A DNA stretch of 64,000 nt from Streptomyces sp. SAI-135 (GTDB lineage: Bacteria > Actinomycetota > Actinomycetes > Streptomycetales > Streptomycetaceae), in the NCBI RefSeq assembly GCF_029893805.1, contig NZ_JARXYP010000002.1, positions 8,556,001-8,620,000 on the forward strand. The letters are read 5' to 3'. Made by a program: the position numbers and the translations under genes. The notes beneath the pieces are model-generated. The model was not told the origin of the DNA, did no database searches, and was given only the letters and a program-made list of their open reading frames with translations. The number at the start of each line of letters is the position of its first letter. The first letter of the stretch is position 1. Of this stretch, positions 54,901 to 63,239 are shown piece after piece.

Positions 54901-55359
54901 ATGGACGAACTTGATTCGGCGATCATCCAGCATCTGCAGCGCGATGCGCGGCAGACCAACCGCGACCTCGCCCGCGCCCTCGGCATCGCCCCGTCGACCT
55001 GCCTCGAACGCGTGCGCGCCCTGCGCGCCCGCGGCGTCATCACCGGCTACCACGCGGCCGTCGACCCCGCCGCCCTCAACCGCCACGTCCAGGCGCTGAT
55101 CCACTTCCAGATCCGCCCCCTCAGCCGGGAGGTCATCCAGGCGTTCAAGACGTACGCGGCCGGCCTGCCCGAGGTCAGCACGGTCTACGTCGTCACCGGC
55201 GGCGACGACATGATCGTGCACGTCTCCGCACCCAGCGTCGACCACCTCCACGGCTTCCTCATGGACAAGTTCACCGCGCGCCGCGAGGTCGTCGGGTTCC
55301 GGACCTCGGTGATCTACCAGCACACCCACAACCAGGTGCTGGCGCCCCTCACACCGTGA
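54901..55359 (+). CDS. Lrp/AsnC-family regulator
   Basis: A 152-residue feast/famine regulator. The HTH is LDSAIIQHLQRDARQTNRDL, then ARALGIAPSTCLERVRALRARGVITGYHA (residues about 4-52). The RAM ligand domain (about 65-145) includes VQALIHFQIRPLS, VSTVYVVTGGDDMIVHVSA and VVGFRTSVIYQ. It probably senses an amino acid and controls the divergent Leu/Phe/Val dehydrogenase gene through the dyad at 54865. No ribosome binding site is visible, which fits a leaderless mRNA. Confidence 0.93.
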   Translation: MDELDSAIIQHLQRDARQTNRDLARALGIAPSTCLERVRALRARGVITGYHAAVDPAALNRHVQALIHFQIRPLSREVIQAFKTYAAGLPEVSTVYVVTGGDDMIVHVSAPSVDHLHGFLMDKFTARREVVGFRTSVIYQHTHNQVLAPLTP

Positions 55360-55475
55360 CCCGCCGGAGGGGCTCCGTCACCCCGCCGGACGCCGCACGC
55401 ACCATGCGGTCGCCACCTACACTTCACGGGTCGGGGATACTGGGGAGCAAGGCGTGGTCGACCAGGGGTGAGGGC

Positions 55476-55838
55476 GTGGACGGAGCAAGGGGGACGGATG
55501 CGCTGTCGGCATGGCCGAGCCCGTCCGCGGGCGCTCTGAGCGTGCTCCCGCTGACGGACCGCCCGGGCTGGCAAGCGTCCGGTGAGGTCAGTCTGCTCAC
55601 CCGCCCGGCCTGGGAACAGACGCTGTGCGACCTTGCCCGGAGCGACGAAGAGACGTGCCACTTGGAACTTTCCGCGGTCACCTTTGTCGACGTCGCAGGC
55701 GTCTCCGCCCTGGCGAGGACCGCCCAGGGTCTTCCGCGAGGCCGGCGCATCGTGCTGGAGGAACCGCCGGCCACCCTGCGGCGCGTCCTGGACGTGTTCT
55801 GGCCGGACCTGCTCGGTGTCGAGGTGATGGGGCGATGA
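55476..55838 (+). CDS. STAS-domain anti-sigma-factor antagonist-like protein
   Basis: A 120-residue protein starting at GTG 55476. The STAS fold is visible in LSVLPLTDRPGWQASGEVSL, then HLELSAVTFVDVAGVSALAR, whose VDVAGVSAL loop matches the phosphorylated D-S/T-x-G/A-L loop of SpoIIAA proteins but has Ala/Val near the usual Ser, and a late RRVLDVFW helix. Its stop overlaps the next gene by four bases (ATGA), so it is translationally coupled to the MEDS protein, its likely partner. Confidence 0.8.
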   Translation: MDGARGTDALSAWPSPSAGALSVLPLTDRPGWQASGEVSLLTRPAWEQTLCDLARSDEETCHLELSAVTFVDVAGVSALARTAQGLPRGRRIVLEEPPATLRRVLDVFWPDLLGVEVMGR

Positions 55839-56764
55839 CGAAGGCCGGCACCGAACCGTTCGTTCATCCCGCCCTGTTCTACCAGGGCGAGCAGGAGTAC
55901 CTGCAGGGCACGGTGCCGTTCGTCCGCGACGGGCTGACGGCCGGGGAGCCGGTGGCGGTGGCCGTGCCCGGGCCGAACCTCGCCGTGCTCAAGGCGGCTC
56001 TGGGCGAGGACGTCGCCCGCGTGAAGTTCCTCGACATGACCGAGGCCGGGCGCAACCCCGGACGCATCATCCCCAGGGTGCTGCGCGCCTTCGCGGACAC
56101 CCATCGCCACACCCGGGTACGGATCATCGGTGAGCCGATCTGGGCCGGCCGCAGCACCGTGGAGTACCCGGCCTGCGTCCAGCACGAGGCCCTGATCAAC
56201 CCGGCATTCGAAGGCCGCGAGGTCACCATCCTGTGCCCCTACGACGTCGACCGTCTCGACGACCAGGCACTCACCGACGCACACGCGACCCATCCCGTGG
56301 TCATCTCCGGCGGCCGGGAGCGACCCAGTACCTCCTACGCTCCCGACGACGTGGTCGAGCGCTACAACCAGCCTCTGGAGCAGCCGTCGGCGGCCGAGGA
56401 ACTCACCTTCCGGGCCGACCAGCTGCCGGAGGTCCGGCACTTCGCGGTCGAGCAGGCCGCCGGGCTCGGCCTGTCCGGCGTCCGTCTCGAGGACGTGGCC
56501 CTGATCGTGGCCGAGCTGACCACCAACAGCGTCGTGCACGGCGGGGGTTTCGGCACCCTGCGGACATGGGCCGAGGACGGCCAGGTGGTGTGCGAGGTAC
56601 GCGACCACGGCCACCTGAGCGATCCGCTCGCCGGCCGCCGCCCGCCCGCGCGGGACAGGCTCGGCGGCCGGGGACTGCTGCTCGTGCACACCCTCGCCGA
56701 CCTCGTACGCATTCACACCCGCCCGGAGGGAACGACCGTCCGCTGCTACATCGGGCAGCGCTGA
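55835..56764 (+). CDS. MEDS plus HATPase (RsbA-like) anti-sigma/sensor protein
   Basis: A 309-residue protein. The MEDS (methanogen/methylotroph DcmR sensory) domain covers residues about 8-165: HPALFYQGEQEYLQGTVPFV, then EPVAVAVPGPNLAVLKAAL and EVTILCPYDVDRLDDQALTD. The C-terminal HATPase_c (SpoIIAB-type kinase) has VALIVAELTTNSVVHGGG (N-box, about 233-250) and DRLGGRGLLLVHTLAD (G-box). Such pairs phosphorylate STAS partners in stress-signalling partner switches. No sigma factor gene is adjacent, so the target lies elsewhere. Confidence 0.88.
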   Translation: MTKAGTEPFVHPALFYQGEQEYLQGTVPFVRDGLTAGEPVAVAVPGPNLAVLKAALGEDVARVKFLDMTEAGRNPGRIIPRVLRAFADTHRHTRVRIIGEPIWAGRSTVEYPACVQHEALINPAFEGREVTILCPYDVDRLDDQALTDAHATHPVVISGGRERPSTSYAPDDVVERYNQPLEQPSAAEELTFRADQLPEVRHFAVEQAAGLGLSGVRLEDVALIVAELTTNSVVHGGGFGTLRTWAEDGQVVCEVRDHGHLSDPLAGRRPPARDRLGGRGLLLVHTLADLVRIHTRPEGTTVRCYIGQR

Positions 56765-56821
56765 GCCGCCCGCGAACCCGGTGCGGCGGACGGCGACCGG
56801 CCACGGGCCGGCCGCCGCTCG

Positions 56822-57649
56822 TCACTGCGAACCCGCGGCCACCAGAATCGCGCTGACGGGTTCGAGCTCGGCCACCAGCTCGTCGAGTTCGCCGGGGGAC
56901 AGGGCGTCGTACGGCGGGGCGGCGAGCTCGTCGGTGAGGTCCTCGATCCGCTGCTTGGTCGCGCGGCCCGCGTCGGTGAACCGGCCGTCGGCGTCGACGA
57001 GCCCGCGCTCGCGGAGGCCGTCCATGACCGCGGCCAGCCGCTTCTTCGGCAGGTGATGGATGCGTCCGAACGACTCCGGCGGATGGACGCCCATCTCCAG
57101 CGCGGAGAACACGTGGGCCTCCGTACCGCCGATACGGGCGCTCAGGAGAGCGGCGACATGCCCGTCACCGCGGTGCTCGCGCAGCATGGTCGCGGAATGC
57201 CACAGCCGCGCGACCGGGTCGCTCGGCACCGGAAGGGTCCGCATCCCGGCGTACATCACCCGGCCCGCCATGGGCGCGTTCGTCGCGGCTTTCGTGGTCA
57301 GGTCGGCGGCGCGCGCCAGGCCCGGGGAGCCGGCCAGTTCGTCGCCGAGGATCCGCCGCAGGGAGGCCGCGCTGCCCCGCTCCCGCGCGGCGACGGACTC
57401 CTCGGGCGGGATCTTCTCCCAGGCGCTCGGGATGTGCCGGGCGGCCTCCCCCTCGGCGAAGCTGTAGAAGGCCGCGTGCACCACCTCCGCCGGAACCCGT
57501 CCCAGGGGCGCGGCCCGGCTGGCGAAGTAGCCGTCCCAGTAGGTGCGGTGGCCGAGCGCTGCCAGTTCCTCGTTGCACTCGTCGGCGAAGTACGTGACCA
57601 GGCAGATGGGTTCCAGGAGCTCGTACATGCGGCGGGCGGTGAGCGTCAT
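56822..57649 (-). CDS. SCO6745-family helical protein (MarR-like end)
   Basis: A 275-residue protein of a family of unknown function widespread in actinomycetes: TLTARRMYELLEPICLVTYF at the start, HRTYWDGYFASRAAPLGRVP, then AAFYSFAEGEAARHIPSAWE, ARLWHSATMLREHRGDGHVA and a winged-helix-like C-terminus (RLAAVMDGLRERGLVDADGR). ATG 57649 is preferred because family members start this way; ATG 57661 is possible. It diverges from vanK. The first van promoter element lies between them, so it could be part of the vancomycin response. Confidence 0.83.
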   Translation of the reverse strand: MTLTARRMYELLEPICLVTYFADECNEELAALGHRTYWDGYFASRAAPLGRVPAEVVHAAFYSFAEGEAARHIPSAWEKIPPEESVAARERGSAASLRRILGDELAGSPGLARAADLTTKAATNAPMAGRVMYAGMRTLPVPSDPVARLWHSATMLREHRGDGHVAALLSARIGGTEAHVFSALEMGVHPPESFGRIHHLPKKRLAAVMDGLRERGLVDADGRFTDAGRATKQRIEDLTDELAAPPYDALSPGELDELVAELEPVSAILVAAGSQ

Positions 57650-57685
57650 GGCGTCCATCATGCCCGCGGGACATGCCGGCGCGAC

Positions 57686-57727
57686 GCATATCGTCGGCAT
57701 ATCGAAAACCGCATACGGGGCGGCAAC
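57686..57727. promoter_or_regulatory. Van-type promoter element, copy 1 (vanK)
   Basis: The 42-base element matches the copy at 60499-60540 in 37 positions (30 of the first 32). It begins with CATATCG-N4-CATATCG, a direct repeat with an 11 bp period typical of OmpR-family response-regulator sites such as VanR. It then has AAAACCGCATACG. It lies between the SCO6745-like gene and vanK. Confidence 0.8.
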
Positions 57728-57818
57728 ACCGCGCTCCGTTGAATGGCGGGATGTCCTACGACGATTCAGCGAGTACCACAGCCCGAAGCCGCCGCGCAGT
57801 GGTGAGGGCGGCGAACCA

Positions 57819-58967
57819 GTGAGTCCAACCACGCCTCGCCGAGCGGCCGTTGGCGGGAGGCTGACCGTCGCGCCGATCAGTGCCGCCGAGCACTTGGCGT
57901 TCGTACGGGCGCAGCGGTCGGTCAGTTTCCTGCAGACCCCGGCGTGGGCCCACGTCAAGACCGAGTGGCGCGGCGAGTCGCTCGGCTGGTACGAGGGCCG
58001 GCGCCTGGTCGGTGCCGGGCTCGTCCTCCACCGTCCGGTGCCGCGGCTCGAACGCTTCACGCTGGCCTATCTGCCCGAGGGGCCGGTCATCGACTGGACC
58101 GGCGACGTCGACGCGTGGCTCGACCCGCTGGCCGTGCACCTCAAGGCCCAGGGGGCGTTCGCGATCCGGCTCGGGCCGCCGGTGCGCACCGACGTCTGGA
58201 GCGCCGCACAGGTCAAGGAGGGCATCGCCGACCCCGGCACCAAGCGGCTCACCAAGATGTCAGGGCAGGCGACCGACCCGGTCGGCGCCCGTGTGACCGG
58301 TCGGCTCAGGGACGGCGGATGGCTGCCGCAGAGCCCGAAGGACGGCTTCGGGGTCGGCCATCCGCAGTTCAAGTACGAGATCCCGCTGGCCGGCAGGACC
58401 GAGGAGGACCTGCTCAGGGGGATGAACCAGCTCTGGCGCCGCAACATCAAGAAGGCGGCCAAGGCGGGGGTGGAGGTCATGGTCGGAGATGACCTGAAGG
58501 TGTTCCACGACCTCTACGTCGAGACGGCCGAGCGCGACCGGTTCACACCCCGCCCGCTGCCCTACTTCGAGACCATGTTCGCGGCACTGAAGGCGGAGGA
58601 CCCCGAGCGGATCAGGCTCTACCTGGCCCGTCACCAGGGCGATGTCGTCGCCGCCACCATCCTGGTCCGGGTCGGCGCCCACGCGTGGTACGCCTACGGC
58701 GCCTCCTCGACCCGCAAGCGCGAGGTGCGCGGCTCCAACGCCTGCCAGTGGGCGATGATCCGCGACTCGCTCGCGGCCGGCTGCGACGTCTACGACCTGC
58801 GCGGCATCACGCCCACTCTCGACCCCGACGACCCGCACGTCGGTCTGATCCAGTTCAAGGCCGGCACAGGTGGCCGGGCGGTGCGGTACGTGGGCGAATG
58901 GGACCTGCCGCTGCGGCCGTTGGTCTACCGGGCCTTCGACCTGTACATCAAGCGGCGCGGGGGTTGA
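57819..58967 (+). CDS. vanK: VanK-type Fem peptidyltransferase
   Basis: A 382-residue FemX/FemAB-family enzyme starting at GTG 57819. It has two GNAT-like domains: HLAFVRAQRSVSFLQTPAWA, then EWRGESLGWYEGRRLVGAGL and LERFTLAYLPEGPVIDW. A later block is LLRGMNQLWRRNIKKAAKAG, then RDRFTPRPLPYFETMF, NACQWAMIRDSLAAGCDVYD and FKAGTGGRAVRYVGEWDLPL. In Streptomyces, VanK adds Gly to the stem-peptide Lys/DAP of precursors that end in D-Ala-D-Lac, and is essential during the vancomycin response. A van-type promoter element precedes it, as it does vanH. The symbol rests on context and family. Confidence 0.85.
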   Translation: MSPTTPRRAAVGGRLTVAPISAAEHLAFVRAQRSVSFLQTPAWAHVKTEWRGESLGWYEGRRLVGAGLVLHRPVPRLERFTLAYLPEGPVIDWTGDVDAWLDPLAVHLKAQGAFAIRLGPPVRTDVWSAAQVKEGIADPGTKRLTKMSGQATDPVGARVTGRLRDGGWLPQSPKDGFGVGHPQFKYEIPLAGRTEEDLLRGMNQLWRRNIKKAAKAGVEVMVGDDLKVFHDLYVETAERDRFTPRPLPYFETMFAALKAEDPERIRLYLARHQGDVVAATILVRVGAHAWYAYGASSTRKREVRGSNACQWAMIRDSLAAGCDVYDLRGITPTLDPDDPHVGLIQFKAGTGGRAVRYVGEWDLPLRPLVYRAFDLYIKRRGG

Positions 58968-59042
58968 GGCCGGACCTCCCGACGGCCAGCCGTACGGCCG
59001 TGACGTCCAGCCACGTCATGCACGACACGGTGACGTGCCGCT

Positions 59043-60404
59043 TCAGTCCAACTGGCCCGACTGTGCGAGCGCGTGGGCCACCTCGTCGAGGCGCGCCCCG
59101 CGGGACGCCTTGACGAGCACCACGTCGCCGGCGGCCAGGTGCTCGCGCAGCCAGGCGACGGCCGCACCCTTGTCGGGCGACACCACCGCCTTCCCGCCCG
59201 CCCCGTCGGCGATCGACAGGGCGGCTTTGCCGACCGCGACCACGAGGTCGGCCCGGGCGGCGGCGTACTCCCCGACGGCGCGGTGCTCGGCCTCGCTGCC
59301 GTCGCCGAGTTCGAGCATCTCGCCGAGGACGGCGACACGGCGCCCGCCCTCGATCGCGGCCAGGGCGTCGAGTGCGGCGCGGGTCGAGTCGGGGTTGGCG
59401 TTGTAGGAGTCGTTGAGCAGCGTCACCCCGCCCACGAGCTCGCGCAGCTCCATGCGCCACCTCGACAGGGAGGCGGTGGCCAGTGACGCCGCGGCAATGT
59501 CGAGGGGTATGCCGGCCACCAGTCCCGCGGCCACGGCGGCGGACGCGTTGAGCGCCTGGTGGGCGCCTACGTGTGCCGGCGCGACGGGAACCGACAAGTC
59601 AGTGGTCCGCAGGGTGAAGGAGGGCCGGGCGAGCCGGTCCAGCTTCAGGTCGAGCGCTCTCACGTCGGCGTGCTCCGCCCGGCCGAAGGTCAGGACCGGA
59701 CCGTCGGTGAGCGAGCGCATCGCGGCCACGCGGGGATCGTCGGCGTTGAGGACGGCGGTACCGCCGGGCGCCAGCCCCTGCACGATTTCGCCCTTGGTCC
59801 GGGCGATGGCCGCGCGTGACCCGAACTCGCCGAGGTGGGCCCGGCCGACGTTGAGGACGGCGCCGATGTCGGGTGCGACCAGACCGGTGAGTGCGGCGAT
59901 GTCGCCGACGTGGCGGGCCCCCATCTCGAGGACGAGGAAGCGGGTGGTCGCGTCGGCGCGCAGCATGGTGAGGGGCACCCCGAGCTCGTTGTTGAACGAG
60001 CCGAAGGTGGCGACCGTCGGCGCGGTGCTCGACAGCACGGCCGCCAGCAGGTCCTTGGTGGTGGTCTTGCCCTGTGAGCCGGTCAGCCCGAACACGGTGA
60101 GCCCGTCGCGCAGTCGGGCCACGACGTGGACGGCGAGCGCCTGCAACGCGGCCCGCACGTCCTCGACGACGACGGTGGGCAACGGCGTGGGCCGGGAGCC
60201 CAGCACGGCCACGGCACCCGCCCGGCCCGCCTGCTCCGCGTAGTCGTGGCCGTCGACGTGCTCACCTGCGAAGGCGACGAAGAGGCCGCCCTGTTCGGCC
60301 TGCCGGCTGTCCAGCACGGCAGGCGCGGTCACCGTCGCCGAACCATCACCCGAGACCCTGCCGGCGACGATCTCGGCGATCTCACCGACGCTGAGCGGGT
60401 TCAC
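59043..60404 (-). CDS. murF: UDP-N-acetylmuramoyl-tripeptide--D-alanyl-D-Ala/D-Lac ligase (MurF)
   Basis: A 453-residue Mur ligase starting at GTG 60404. The ATP site is FGLTGSQGKTTTKDLLAAVL (P-loop, about residues 110-129). Next come SFNNELGVPLTMLRADATTR, LEMGARHVGDIAALTGL (the metal-binding EMG), AVLNADDPRVAAM, and the C-terminal LLNDSYNANPDSTRAALDAL. It joins the D-Ala-D-X dipeptide to UDP-MurNAc-tripeptide. Its place inside the van cluster suggests a second MurF able to use D-Ala-D-Lac. It is divergent from vanH, sharing the region with promoter copy 2. A housekeeping murF is expected elsewhere. Confidence 0.9.
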   Translation of the reverse strand: MNPLSVGEIAEIVAGRVSGDGSATVTAPAVLDSRQAEQGGLFVAFAGEHVDGHDYAEQAGRAGAVAVLGSRPTPLPTVVVEDVRAALQALAVHVVARLRDGLTVFGLTGSQGKTTTKDLLAAVLSSTAPTVATFGSFNNELGVPLTMLRADATTRFLVLEMGARHVGDIAALTGLVAPDIGAVLNVGRAHLGEFGSRAAIARTKGEIVQGLAPGGTAVLNADDPRVAAMRSLTDGPVLTFGRAEHADVRALDLKLDRLARPSFTLRTTDLSVPVAPAHVGAHQALNASAAVAAGLVAGIPLDIAAASLATASLSRWRMELRELVGGVTLLNDSYNANPDSTRAALDALAAIEGGRRVAVLGEMLELGDGSEAEHRAVGEYAAARADLVVAVGKAALSIADGAGGKAVVSPDKGAAVAWLREHLAAGDVVLVKASRGARLDEVAHALAQSGQLD

Positions 60405-60498
60405 GCCGCGGCCTCGTGCGACCGGGAGAACGAGTGCGGGAGAAATGCCATCGGATGCAGGATCAGCATAGTCATGTGCTCGACGCTATCGGCCTGTT

Positions 60499-60540
60499 GC
60501 ATATCGTCGGCGTATCCAAAACCGCATACGCTCCGGCAAC
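60499..60540. promoter_or_regulatory. Van-type promoter element, copy 2 (vanH/murF)
   Basis: The second copy has CATATCG-N4-CGTATCC (11 bp period), then AAAACCGCATACG and CCGGCAAC. It lies 23 bases before the vanH ATG. It probably binds VanR, whose gene is not in the window. Confidence 0.8.
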
Positions 60541-60563
60541 GCTCCACCGTCTTGGCTGGGGGC

Positions 60564-61559
60564 ATGACCCACACCGAACAGCCCGAAAGACGGCGGGCGC
60601 CGGGTATCACCGTCTACGGATGCGCTCAGGACGAGGCTGCGCTGTTCCGGGCGATGGCACTCCGCTTCGGTGTCATACTCACCGTCACGGAGGCGGCGGT
60701 ATCCGAAACCAATACCGACCTGGCATCGGGGAACCGGTGCATCAGCGTCGGGCACAAGACCCGGATCCGCAATCCGGTGCTGCGCGCTCTCAGTCGAGCC
60801 GGCGTTACGTACATCTCGACGCGGAGCATCGGGTGCGACCACATCGACGTGGAATACGCGGCAAGCGTCGGTATCTCGGTCGAGAACGTCACCTACTCGC
60901 CCGACAGCGTGGCCGACTACACGCTCATGATGATGTTGATGGCGGTGCGCAACGCGAAAACCACGGTCCGCCGCTCGGACCGCCACGATTACCGGCTGAA
61001 CGAGGTACGCGGGAAGGAACTTCGCGACCTGACCGTCGGGGTGGTCGGAACGGGACGCATCGGCACAGCGGTGGTGCAGAGGCTGCGGGGCTTCGGCGGC
61101 CTCATACTCGCGTACGACCGTCGCCCCGAAAAACACGCCGACCACGTCTCGCTCGACGAATTGCTGCGGCTCAGCGACATCGTGACACTCCACGCACCGC
61201 TCACCCCCGAAACGCACCATCTTCTCGACCGGCAACGGATCGAGCGGATGAAGCGCGGAGCCTTCGTCGTGAACACCGGCCGTGGCCCACTGATCGACAC
61301 AGAAGCCCTCGTCTCGGCACTGGAAATCGGACGGCTGGGCGGTGCGGCACTGGATGTCGTCGAAGGAGAAGAAGGCATCTTCTACTCCGACTGCCGTGAC
61401 AGGCATGTCGAGAGCAAGGCGCTGCTGCGGCTGCAGGAGATGCCGAACGTGCTCATCACACCGCACACCGCGTATTACACGGAACACGCGCTGTTCGACG
61501 TGGTCGAGAACTCGATCACCAATTGTCTGAAGTTCGAAGGACGGAATCAGCATGGCTAA
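60564..61559 (+). CDS. vanH: D-lactate dehydrogenase VanH
   Basis: A 331-residue D-2-hydroxyacid dehydrogenase that reduces pyruvate to D-lactate for D-Ala-D-Lac synthesis. The NAD motif is TVGVVGTGRIGTAVVQRL (about residues 157-174). Catalytic Arg lies in FVVNTGRGPLIDTEAL (about 241), Glu in ALDVVEGEEGIFYSD (about 270), and His in NVLITPHTAYYTEHAL (about 302). The STRSIGCDHIDVEYAASVGI segment is typical of VanH. It overlaps vanA by eight bases. GGGGGC precedes ATG 60564. Confidence 0.95.
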   Translation: MTHTEQPERRRAPGITVYGCAQDEAALFRAMALRFGVILTVTEAAVSETNTDLASGNRCISVGHKTRIRNPVLRALSRAGVTYISTRSIGCDHIDVEYAASVGISVENVTYSPDSVADYTLMMMLMAVRNAKTTVRRSDRHDYRLNEVRGKELRDLTVGVVGTGRIGTAVVQRLRGFGGLILAYDRRPEKHADHVSLDELLRLSDIVTLHAPLTPETHHLLDRQRIERMKRGAFVVNTGRGPLIDTEALVSALEIGRLGGAALDVVEGEEGIFYSDCRDRHVESKALLRLQEMPNVLITPHTAYYTEHALFDVVENSITNCLKFEGRNQHG

Positions 61560-62592
61560 GTTGAAACTCGGCATCGTCTTTGGCGGTTGCTCCGAGGAAC
61601 ACCCGGTCTCCGTCAAATCGGCGCGAGAGGTCGCGCGGAATCTCGACGCCGAGAAGTACGAGCCGTTCTGCATAGGCATCACCCGGAGCGGTGACTGGCG
61701 GCTCTGCGACGGGCCCGACGAGGACTGGGAGAGCGGTGACCTCCGCCCGGCCGTACTGTCACCGGACCGCGGCGTCCGCGGACTGCTCGTCCTCGACCGG
61801 GGGCGGTACGAGACGATCGGCCTGGACGTCGTGCTGCCGGTGCTGCACGGAAAGCTGGGCGAGGACGGCGCGATACAGGGCCTCCTCGAACTCTCCGGCA
61901 TCCCCTACGTCGGCTGTGACATCCAGAGTTCCGCGCTGTGCATGGACAAGTCCCTCGCCTACCTCGTGGCCGCGAGCGCGGGAATCCGTACCCCGAAGCA
62001 CTGGACGGTCTCGGCGGACGAGGACATCGATCCCGGCCGAGTCACCTACCCCGTCTTCGTGAAGCCGGCCCGTTCGGGATCGTCCTTCGGCGTCACCAAG
62101 GTCTCCCGGGAGGAGGAACTCCTGAGCGCGGTGGAGGCGGCCCGGAAGTACGACTCGAAGGTGCTGGTCGAAGAGGCCGTCGCGGGCAGCGAGATCGGAT
62201 GCGCGATCCTCGGGGACGAGCGGGGCCTGATCGCGGGGGAGGTGGACCACATCGCGCTCTCCCACGGGTTCTTCAGGATCCACCAGGAGGACCGGCCCGA
62301 GACCGGGTCCGACAATTCCGTGGCCGTCGTTCCCGCCGACATTCCGGGGGAGGCGCGGTCGCTCGTCGTGGAGCGGGCGACGGCCGTCTACCGCGCCCTG
62401 GGGTGCCGGGGGCTGGCGCGGGTGGACATGTTCCTCCAGGAGGACGGCGAAGTGGTCCTCAACGAGGTCAACACGTTCCCCGGTATGACGTCGTACAGCC
62501 GCTATCCGAGGATGATGGCGGCCGCGGACCTCCCGCTCACCGAGGTCATCGACCGACTGGTGGCTCTGGCACTGGCGGCGGAGCCGCGATGA
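61552..62592 (+). CDS. vanA: D-alanine--D-lactate ligase VanA
   Basis: A 346-residue ATP-grasp ligase. It starts LKLGIVFGGCSEEHPVSVKS; the ATP-grasp core has KLGEDGAIQGLLELSGIPYV, VFVKPARSGSSFGVTKVS and VDMFLQEDGEVVLNEVNTFPG. The omega loop FFRIHQEDRPETGSDN contains the His that makes VanA-type enzymes prefer D-lactate over D-alanine; Ddl enzymes have Tyr there. The product lowers the affinity of glycopeptides for the cell-wall precursor. It is in a coupled operon with vanH and vanX (overlaps of eight and four bases). Confidence 0.96.
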   Translation: MAKLKLGIVFGGCSEEHPVSVKSAREVARNLDAEKYEPFCIGITRSGDWRLCDGPDEDWESGDLRPAVLSPDRGVRGLLVLDRGRYETIGLDVVLPVLHGKLGEDGAIQGLLELSGIPYVGCDIQSSALCMDKSLAYLVAASAGIRTPKHWTVSADEDIDPGRVTYPVFVKPARSGSSFGVTKVSREEELLSAVEAARKYDSKVLVEEAVAGSEIGCAILGDERGLIAGEVDHIALSHGFFRIHQEDRPETGSDNSVAVVPADIPGEARSLVVERATAVYRALGCRGLARVDMFLQEDGEVVLNEVNTFPGMTSYSRYPRMMAAADLPLTEVIDRLVALALAAEPR

Positions 62593-63227
62593 ACGAGGAC
62601 TTCGCCTTCGTGGACGAACTCGTCCCCGGAATACGCTGGGACGCCAAGTACGCCACCTGGGACAACTTCACCGGCAGACCGGTGGACGGGTACCTGGTGA
62701 ACCGCATCGTCGGCACGAAGGCCCTGTGTGCGGCACTCGGGGAGGCGCGTGACAAGGCCGGATCGCTCGGCTTCGGCCTGCTGCTCTGGGACGGCTACCG
62801 TCCGCAGCGCGCCGTGGACTGCTTCGTGCGCTGGTCCCGACTGCCGGAGGACGGCCGGACGAAGTCACGCCACTATCCGCACATCGACCGCTCCCAGATG
62901 TTCGAGCGGGGATACGTGGCCACCTTGTCGGGCCACAGCCGCGGCAGCACCGTCGACGTGACCCTGTACCGCCTGGACACCGGCGAACTCGCCCCCATGG
63001 GCGGTGGTCACGACCTGATGGATCCCCGCTCCCACCATGGGGCGACGGGGATCGACCAGGTCGAGACGCGAAACCGCGAACATCTGCGTTCGGTCATGGA
63101 GGACTGCGGCTTCAGCTCGTACGAGTGCGAGTGGTGGCACTACACGCTCAGGCGCGAGCCTTATCCGGACACCTACTTCGACTTCCCGATCGGCCAGAGT
63201 CGGCGACGCGACGACGGCCGTCCGTGA
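62589..63227 (+). CDS. vanX: D-Ala-D-Ala dipeptidase VanX
   Basis: A 212-residue zinc dipeptidase that destroys normal D-Ala-D-Ala so that only D-Ala-D-Lac precursors are made. LLWDGYRPQRAVDCF carries the transition-state Arg (about residue 76). The zinc ligands are His and Asp in SGHSRGSTVDVTL (about 116 and 123) and His in CEWWHYTLR (about 184), with the Glu of that motif as base. The start at ATG 62589 overlaps the vanA stop codon. It completes the vanHAX operon. Confidence 0.96.
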   Translation: MNEDFAFVDELVPGIRWDAKYATWDNFTGRPVDGYLVNRIVGTKALCAALGEARDKAGSLGFGLLLWDGYRPQRAVDCFVRWSRLPEDGRTKSRHYPHIDRSQMFERGYVATLSGHSRGSTVDVTLYRLDTGELAPMGGGHDLMDPRSHHGATGIDQVETRNREHLRSVMEDCGFSSYECEWWHYTLRREPYPDTYFDFPIGQSRRRDDGRP

Positions 63228-63239
63228 CCGGCGTGCCCG

